64,000 nt of DNA from contig JAYKKT010000090.1 in NCBI GenBank assembly GCA_036023115.1, positions 34,987,001-35,051,000 on the forward strand. Reading direction: 5' to 3'. The first letter of the stretch is position 1. Every line of letters begins with the position of its first letter. Source of the DNA: Brasenia schreberi (lineage: Eukaryota > Streptophyta > Magnoliopsida > Nymphaeales > Cabombaceae). Shown here piece after piece: positions 39,301-48,300 of the stretch. The translations under genes and the position numbers were made by a program. Under the pieces are notes generated by a model. It saw nothing but the letters and a program-made list of their open reading frames with translations, was not told the origin of the DNA and searched no databases.

Positions 39301-42300
39301 GTACCCAATGTCTTCCCTGAGGACCTCCTTCTGATTTACCTTTATCAATTGACTCAAGGACATCTTCAGTTGTGAAGGCTAACGTCCCATAGCTGCCATC
39401 ATTAGATAAAGTCTCATTTACCAGCTTTGTGATGCGTGCTAGTGTTCCTTGAGCATCATCTCTACGAAGGTCACTTGAATCCTAGAAAAAGAGTAGACAT
39501 AACCAGCTTAGTGAATGAGCATCTAACTATTGATGCTTAATTGAACGCAATATTTCATAATACTGAAGAAAGACCATTAGCATATGAAGGAAGCATTTGA
39601 ATCACAAGTCAATCTCAAACTTACCTCCTCTGCAACCAGTGAAAAGGGTTCCAAAGGTAGTTCTCGTTGCAACACAAAGCTCACTAAGGCTTGGGAACCT
39701 ACAAAAGAAGGTAACAGAACATATTAGGCATATCTAATTCCCATTTCTTGGAAATTCTTTGGCAGTTCAGTTGCCAGTACACTCATATCCTACCAAGCAT
39801 GACAGCTGGGCACCTTGAAAATGAAAATGTTGCTAACTTCACCTATTAATGTCATATTACGATGCAGCAAAAGATAGCATTTTACAATTCTTAAAAGAAC
39901 AACTAGAATTGTATAAATACCACATTTTTTCACAATTAGTATCTGTTGAAGAATATGATTTTAGAATCAGTTTTAGTAAATTTGATGTTTTAGGTATTAT
40001 TGTAATTGTCCATAGTACTAAGGGCATTTTTGTCATTTTCTGTTTCACAACCCATTATATAAGGGTTGGAAGTTTGTATTAGGGTTAAGAGGTTGTGATT
40101 AAGAAAGAGAGAAAGAAAGGGGGGCTGGCCTCCATTGGAGGTCTGCCCCCCTCCTCCGATCTCGCATGTTTTTTCCTCTTCAATGTGTTGTTTGAACTTC
40201 CGCTACCTGACTTCCGAATTATAACATGGTATCAGAGTCGTTCGATCAATGAGAGCAGCGAACAGTGGCTATCGGCGTACGGAAAAAAAATGGGCAAGGG
40301 GGAGCAGAAGCCATAGTTTTTGAAATATCCAAGCCGTCTCTCTCTGGTTCAGTTGAGGAAGACGATAAAGGAGCAGATGATGCAAGAGGAAGACGACATA
40401 CTTGTCATCGAGCCAGTAGACTGTGCTCATTCTCTAACAGCTGATCACGAAAGGGTACGCAAAAATACAATGCCTGAAGAACGCTATTGCAGCAACAAGT
40501 GTTGCCAAAATTCTCGAGGCCAAAGTACCTCTCTCCTTCGGGAAACTCTCTCTTTGATTTCTTCCGCAAGTCCCCACAATGAATACTCGTAATCGAAGGC
40601 GATGAGGGAGGTGGCGAAGGCACCGCATATAAGGCGGATAGTGACAGAGGTGTCGATCTTGAGGTTGGAGCAGGGATCCTCGGTAGAAGCAATGGTTGTC
40701 GCTCCAACGGCTGAACCCACAAGCAAGAATCTGCTGCTGCTCCTCCACCGCGAGAACAGGCGCCCAACGACAGCCATCCATTTCTGATTGCCTTCCGCTT
40801 CCCTTTCAAGCTTCCCCTAAGACCAGCAAAGAAGAGACAACTGATTGTTGGATCCTCTTCTTCGTTCGTGCGACTCCAGCTACCAGTGTCCTATCTGCCC
40901 CTCTCGATCTTTTTGGTCAAGGCTAGCGGCACACTCTCTCTGTGACGGATCGAGTCGCTGAGGTCCTTCAATCTCTCTGGATATGAGATTCATGGCAGCC
41001 GGATCTCAAGGGTAACTTGAGCATATCGCGGTCATCGGATTGGAACGGAGGGCTACACCGTGGAGGATCTTTCCACAATCGGAGGTATCGCGATGGTATC
41101 TATTCTTCACTCCTTCATCCCAACGCACCAGCTTCTCCCTTTATGAGTTGTGTCGATTTCTCTATTGAAATGAGGGGGGGCACGTCGTTTGCGAAAGCTC
41201 CGATTGGAGATGCGAAATCAGGAGAGAAGATCTTCAAGACGAAGTGCGCTCAATGCCACACCGTCGAAAAAGGATCCGATTACAAGCAAGGGCCTAACTT
41301 GAATGGTTTATTCGGAAGGTAGTCGGGTACAAGCACCGAATATTCTTATTCTGCTGCTAACAAGAACAGGGTTGTTATATGGGAAGAGTCAACCTTGTAC
41401 GATTACTTGCTCAACCCAAAGAATCCCTGAGACGAAAATGTTTTTCCGTGGTCTGAAGAAGCCTTAAGAACGTGTTCAAAAGTGTAAGCAAGCACATCAA
41501 TTGTTTGATGAAATGCCCAAGAGAAATGCGTATCTCCATATCAACTGTTCGATGAAATGCTCAATATAAGTATCATTATATAAGGGTTGGAAGTTTGCAT
41601 TAGGGTTAAGAGGTTGTGATTAAGAAAGAGAGAAAGAAGGGGGGCGGCCTCCATTGGAGGTCTGCCCCCCTCCTTCGATCTCGCATATTTTTTCCTCTTC
41701 AATGTGTTGTTTGATCTTCCGCTACTCGACTTCCGAATTACAACAGTATCTTCTTTTTTTATATTTGAGAAGTGATTTTTGTGATGTCACATTTTAACCT
41801 TTAATCTCCAAATCAAAACATACTTCAATACAATTGTCAATTTCTTTAGAAACCATGAACCATATTGATCTGCTGAGAGATACTGAAATACTCTACACGA
41901 CATGCATGTACATGAAAATGCACTTCTTTAAACCTAGTGACTGGAGATTCCAACTGAGGGCCATAAAAAAATGAGACAGCTTGAATGGATTAGACAGGCA
42001 TACTCATATGTCATGCCAAAGCCCAACCTTAAAAAAAATTAGCTTATAAAATCCGACCTATACAACCAGAAAAAATGTGTCCAAGTAGTTAATTCTTAGG
42101 CTTTAGGCATTATGAGCACATCCATATAGTTTATTTGTGAAGAAGACATTTTGCTCTGTTACGTTGCTATAGTTTAATAATATAAGGTAATACATGTTGA
42201 AGGATCAAACTTATAGTGGCCTTATAGTGCAGTTCTTGTCTTACTTCTCTTTTCTAATTGTTGTCGTTCTTTTCTTATTTCTACTCTTTGTTGTTTATTT

Positions 42301-45300
42301 TTAAAGGTGCCTTTAAATTGAACTTCATTAATGATACTTATGTAATTAATCTTGTTGTAATGCTGGCTATAAGAGAAAAAACCGTACCAACCTAGGTTTG
42401 ATGTTCGAGAGAAGTGAATAAGAAGAAAGAGAAAGGGTGATGGCTTAAATAGGGTTTGCACACTCAATTACCATCTTCTATCATTCTTCGCCTTATTTTG
42501 TTCTTCAATCTTCATCAAATCAATATGATATCATATCCTGGTTGCTGATTTCACCAAGAAAACAACGATAGATTATAATCGGAAAGGAGTAGCAGTACGA
42601 GAATGGTGACTTAGAGCAGTCTAAAAGCATAATTGCAATTAGCACACTCAATTACCATCTTCTATCATTCTTCGCCTTATTTTGTTCTTCAATCTTCATC
42701 AAATCAATATGATATCATATTCAGGTTGCTGATTTCACCAAGAAAACAACGATAGATTATAATCGGAAAGGAGTAGCACGAGAATAGTGACTTAGAGCAG
42801 TCTAAAAGCATAACTGCAATTATCTCAGCACACCGATTGCAACAATCAGCCATCATGTGTTGAAGAAATCAAGAAATCATGAAAGGGAGATTGAAAGTTT
42901 CAGAATTCAACATCGATGAATGACCTGAAAATAAAAATATTCCAAATCACCAATATAAAATTGGATGGTAAGAATTATACAGAATGGGTAAGATTGATAG
43001 AATTTGTGCTTAAATCAAGAGAAACATTAGAAGTCATCGAGGGAAAATATGTCCAACTGAAGACAACCTAGATTTCGAGCGGTGGTCAAAGGACGATGCT
43101 TTGGTAAGCCCTTGGTTAATCCAATCGATGATTCCTACGATTGGCAAGACATTCATGAATATGAAGTGCTCAAAAAAATCAGAAAATGTCGCTAGGGAGA
43201 TAGTCGGGACTGTGTATTCCCCTTCTTTTAAGAAAGGACAACATATAACGAGGTGAGGAAGGTGTTTAATCTTCTTTGGAAAATTTCACCTGAATATGAA
43301 TCCATTAAGATCAACATACTTAGTAAGGAAGAGTTGCCCTCAGTCGGGACTGTGTATTCCCCTTCTTTTAAGAGAAGATAGAAGAAATCTCAAAAATGGA
43401 GATCAAACACAAACTGAGAAAAATGCTTTTGCAAGAAGAGGTCAAGGAAATTTTTAGCTTGAAAGAGCTGCCACTAGAGGAAGAGGAGGTGGACGATCCC
43501 AACAGTTTGAAAACAGAAACAAATTACAAGTTCCCACTATAGAAAGAGAAGATATACCCGAGATCAATGTTGGAAAATCATAGGAAAACCAACAGATTAC
43601 AAAGATCACAGGAATTATGTGGTTGCTTCTATAAAAAAGACAGTAAAGTCGATTGCGCATGATGAGATGATAGAGCTAAGAAAGAAAAACACAGAAATTG
43701 AGCATAAGCTCGGAGATCAACCATCTACCTCATCAAAAAAAAAATGAAATAGGTGTTCCTATTTGTGGAATATCAACCCATATCCACACCGCAATATATT
43801 AAGTTGGCTAACGAGTCCTTAATTCCAATTAAAGGAAAGAGAACGATGCAAACTGAAAATTTTCAACTAGAATCTATGATATATATTCTTTAATTCTCAG
43901 TTAACTTATTATCAATGAGTTCATTGGTTAGAGATTTATATTGTTCAATTACTTTCTCTCCCTCTAGTTGTAAATTTCAAGATATGAGAATGGTAAGAAC
44001 CTTTCGACATGGTGAACTTATGAATGAGATCTATATATTCCTAAACAATTTGATTCCAATACAAAGAGTATATTTGCAGCCACAAAAGTAAAAGAGAAAC
44101 TCATATTATGAAATAGTCGATTAGGACATCTTCCAGTTTCAAAAATTAGAGTGTTAGTTTCATTTGAGAGTCAAAGAGACCCGGTCCTTTACGGTGATAT
44201 GTTCAAAGGGCCAAGCATCATAGGGTGTCATTTCCTAGTAGAGAGTCACAATCATCTAGTCCATTTGAGTTGATACATTCTCATAATGGGGTCCTTGTTC
44301 TATTTCTTCATTGAGAAAATTTTAATACTTTGTTACCTTTATTGATGACTATTCTAGATTTATATTTGTGTAACATAAGATCAAAATATGAAGTGTCTTA
44401 CATATTTTCCATTGTTCATAAGCTTGTTGAATTCGTTAATCAATGTTTATAGAAATACATGAGATTCTAGATTTGAGTGGATACATTCTCATGTATGAGG
44501 TCCTTGTTCTATTTCTTCATTTAGAAAATTTTAGTATTTTGTTACCTTTATTTATGACTATTCTAGATTTATATTTGTGTAACACATGAGATCAAAATCT
44601 GAAGTGTCATGTGAAAGTAAGGCACTTATATAAATTGCATCTAATCTAGTTTATCACGAAAGAACCAAGCATATAGAGATTGATTGTCACTTTAATAAGG
44701 ATAATGTGAGTACCAATGAGTTCAAGTTGGAGAACATGAGATCAGAAAATCAATGTACAAATATGTAAACTAAAGCAATTGGCAGGAATATATTAAGCAG
44801 ATTATGTGATGAATTGGATATAACAACAATATTTATACCCAACTTGAGGGGGAGTGTTAAGGATCAAACTTGGCCTTATAGTATAGTTCTTGCCTTACTA
44901 CTCTTTTATTGCTGTCTTTTTTTTCTTATTTTTGTTCTTAGTTGTTTATTTTTAAAGGAGCCTTTAATTTGGACTTCATTAATGATACTTATGTAATTAA
45001 TCTTGTTATAATGTTGGTTATAAGAGGAAAAAACCTACCAGCCTAGGTTTGATGTCCAAGAGAAGTGAATAAGAAGAAAGAGAAAAGGTGGCGGCTCAAA
45101 TAGAGTATCCACACCCGATTACCATCTTATATCATTCTTTGCCTTATTTTGTTCTTCAATCTTCATCAAATCAACAATAAAGTGCATGAAACATACATGA
45201 AATAAATCATAGCATGCAATGGAAGTGCACGTTTTCATGTGTAAATGTAATTAATATACTTTAATATAATATTTGTATACAAAATACCAAGAAGAGAGAG

Positions 45301-48300
45301 AAAGAAAACCCTAAGCTAGAAGAGAGACACCAACCTAGGACCAATCCTTTGCCGTTCTAATTGGTCCAGCATAATTCTGGGGCAACCAATGTTGTAGAAA
45401 GCATATTGGACCCCATGGCACGATGGGTACAGATATGCAATAACCTTACCTTATTGTATGATATGATAAGATAAACTGTTCTTTGCATTTAATGAATAAA
45501 AAATAGTTTGAAATAAAAGAATTCATAAATTTTGTGAAGAATGAAAACTTTTGAGGCATGGAAATTTGGTCTGTTAAAATGTCAACCATATACAGAGTTG
45601 CTCTTATGTCACACACGCACAGGTGCTGGTGTGGGTATGGAGCACTCCAACAACATAAATAACTAAGCCTTTTCCCATACTTAATGGGGTCGGCTGCATG
45701 AATTCTTTGTTTCCATAGAGCGTGATCTTGTGCTATGCTAACATTTAACTCAACAAAAGCTATATCATTCTTTATTGTTTCATTCCAACACTTTTGTGGC
45801 CTTCTTCTTCCTTTCTTAACATTTTGCCATCCAGTTTCTCACACCTATCTATCCATTTATATATTTATACATATACATATATATAGTAAATACTATAAAC
45901 ATATATTATATGCTGAATACTCCATGTACAGTTATTATACATGTATATATACAAGCACACACTATATGGTTATAGATATTGATATTGGAAGAACTGCCAG
46001 GGCATCCTGGTAGCTGCAGGACATCTGAGCTGAATAATGAAAGTGTTCAGAACATTTTAAGCATCAGATGTTTATGAACTACTGTGCTTGCAATAGTTTG
46101 TCTATTTTACTGTAATTTTTATACCTTTGTGTTCCTTCTTTTAATTTCTTATACTTGTATCTACTCGACTGACTGTTTCCCACCCAGGCCCAGACTAGGT
46201 CATCTATGTGTTGGTCAACGAGTTGCCAGCTACCAAGTTGGAACACAAAGCACATTAAGTATAACTCTATAACTAAAACTCCAAGCGTTTATGCCACACC
46301 ATGAACCACATACTGAATGAATAGCGCCTTTGAACTTATGCACTAGGCATCCATGATATATCAACATATTCTTTAGTAGGGAAAAGGATCTTCAATGCTG
46401 AAGCATTTACCATAGTCGGCAATGGTTACAGGACTTCGATCAGTTTTTGATTGGACATCTGACTGCAAAAGGGACTTCTGTACCTTCTGGAAAAAAGTGT
46501 ACTAGTCAATTACAACAAAACAACAACAACAACTAAGCCTTTTCCCATACTAGACGGGGTCGGCTAAACAAACAGACAAAAAGCAGACAGATAGCATAAA
46601 CAAACAGAAAAAAGCATGACTACCTACAACAACACTATCTTCACCATTCACAGTGCTTCTTCAGCCCAAGTAGGCGGAAGGCCAGGTCTAACCCCAAGCA
46701 TGGCTATTGAAAGGGTGGAAAACTTGTTATCTTACCATAATGTGACTTGTCAAGCAACAGAAAAATCATTCATAATAACCCTCATCGCTGGCATGAATTA
46801 TGAGTATACCATCTTGCGCTTTGTCAGTCCCTGAAGAAATCTGCACTGGAGGCTAACATACAATTCCCTCTCAATCCATAGCTGCTGCGGCTATTTTCGT
46901 GACACTCATGGCATCAAACAATGAAATATGTTAACTTTATCAAACTAATTCCAAAATTTAGGATTAACATTGAAAGTGTTATGCTTCAACTGCCTTCTCA
47001 ACCAACATTGCAGGTAATGTCCCACCAAGAAAAAACTCAATGGCTACTTGTCAAAGCCACATACAATTCCCTCTCAATCCAAAGCTGCTGTGACTATTTT
47101 CATGACAATCATGGCATCAAACAATGAAACATATTAACTTTATCAAACTAATTCCAGAATTTAGAGCTAACGTTGAAAGCATTAGGCTCCAACTGCCTTC
47201 AACCAACATTGCAGGCAATGTCCCACCAAGGAAAAAACTCAATGGCTACTTGTCAAAGACAACAACATGAAAAGCTCAGTTTGTAATCATCTTCCATTCG
47301 GTAAGGCTGATGACTCATATTGCGTTCAACTTTTATTAAAGAAATATCAATCTTTCAGTATCTTCAATCTTGGAACTTGTATGGCACCATGAGTTTTGCT
47401 TTAACAAGACATCTATGCACTATCATTCTATACAACAAACAACAAACAACAAACAACAGCAACTAAGCCTTTTTCCATACTAGATGGGGTCGGCTACATG
47501 GATTCTTTGTTTCCACAGATCCCTATCGTGTGCCATGTTAGCAGTTAACTCCCAATAAGCTAGATCATTCTTTATTGTTTCTTTCCAACACTTTTGTGAT
47601 CGTCCTTTACCTCTTTTAATACTTTCCAAATTTAGTTTTTCTAACCTTCTTACAGGTTCTTCTTTTGATCTTCTTTCTATATGTCCAAACCATCTTAAAC
47701 GATGTTCTCTCATTTTATCCTCTATTGGTGCCACTCCTAATTTGTTTCTAATAACCTCATTATGTATACGGTCTTTTCTTGTATGACCACTCATCCATCT
47801 CACATCTTCATTTCTGTCACAGACATCTTTTGTACATGTTGATAATTAACTGCCCAACACTCAGAACCATAAAACATGGTAGGCCTAATTGTTGCTCTAT
47901 AATATTTACCTTTTAATTTTAATGGTATCTTCTTATCACAAAGAATACCTGATGCTCCTCTCCATTTTAACCAACCAGCATTAATTCTATGTGTAACATC
48001 TCCATCAATTCTTCCATCACTTTGAAAAATTGACCCTAGGTATTTAAAATTTTCCTTTTGGGGAATGAAATGTGTGCCAATTTTAATTTTTATGTCCTCT
48101 GAAGTAGCCAAATGATCAAACTTACATTCCATATATTCTGTCTTTGTTCTACTAAGTCGGAGGCCTTTGCTTTCTAATGTTTCTCTCCATAGTTCCAATT
48201 TTCTATTAACTTTTTCCTTAGACTCCCCCACTAATACAATGTCATCTAAAAATAACATACACCAAGGTACTTCATCTTGAATATGTTTTGTTAACTCATC

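Larger units (their letters stand above)
39944..41745 (+). mobile_element. Gene-capturing non-autonomous LTR retroelement in SAL1 intron 2
   Basis: The 5' LTR (39944-40226, 283 bp) starts TGTTGAAG and ends ATAACA. A primer-binding site TGGTATCAGAG, complementary to initiator-Met tRNA as in plant copia elements, follows at once (40227-40237). The 3' LTR remnant (41574-41745) ends TACAACA. The 5-bp sequence GTATC flanks both ends (39939-39943, 41746-41750), an expected target duplication. The 1.35-kb interior contains no recognisable gag, protease, integrase or RT. Instead it carries fragments of an ABC1-type kinase, a UBP-type deubiquitinase, cytochrome c and a PPR-like motif, annotated separately. 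The junction to the 3' LTR has lost the polypurine tract and about 110 bp of U3. It is a dead, non-autonomous copy. Confidence 0.86.
42195..45176 (+). mobile_element. Internally deleted Ty1/copia element in SAL1 intron 2
   Basis: The 5' LTR is 42195-42525 (TGTTGAAGG...CAATA) and the 3' LTR 44855-45176 (TGTTAAGG...CAACA), preceded by the polypurine tract GAGGGGGAG. Flanks are ATACA and ATAAA, a target duplication with one change. The PBS is mutated (TGATATCATATCC). The interior keeps a gag start ([20 protein letters not shown] at about 42950), a gag end ([10 protein letters not shown]) and, before the [17 protein letters not shown] and [10 protein letters not shown] of the RNase H end. Integrase is reduced to scraps and RT is missing. 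Antisense to SAL1. Confidence 0.87.

Noticed and set aside
46616..46834. Short coding-like frame in SAL1 intron 1
   Set aside because: No conserved domain; it runs up to the 203-bp duplicated region and is flanked by intron sequence.
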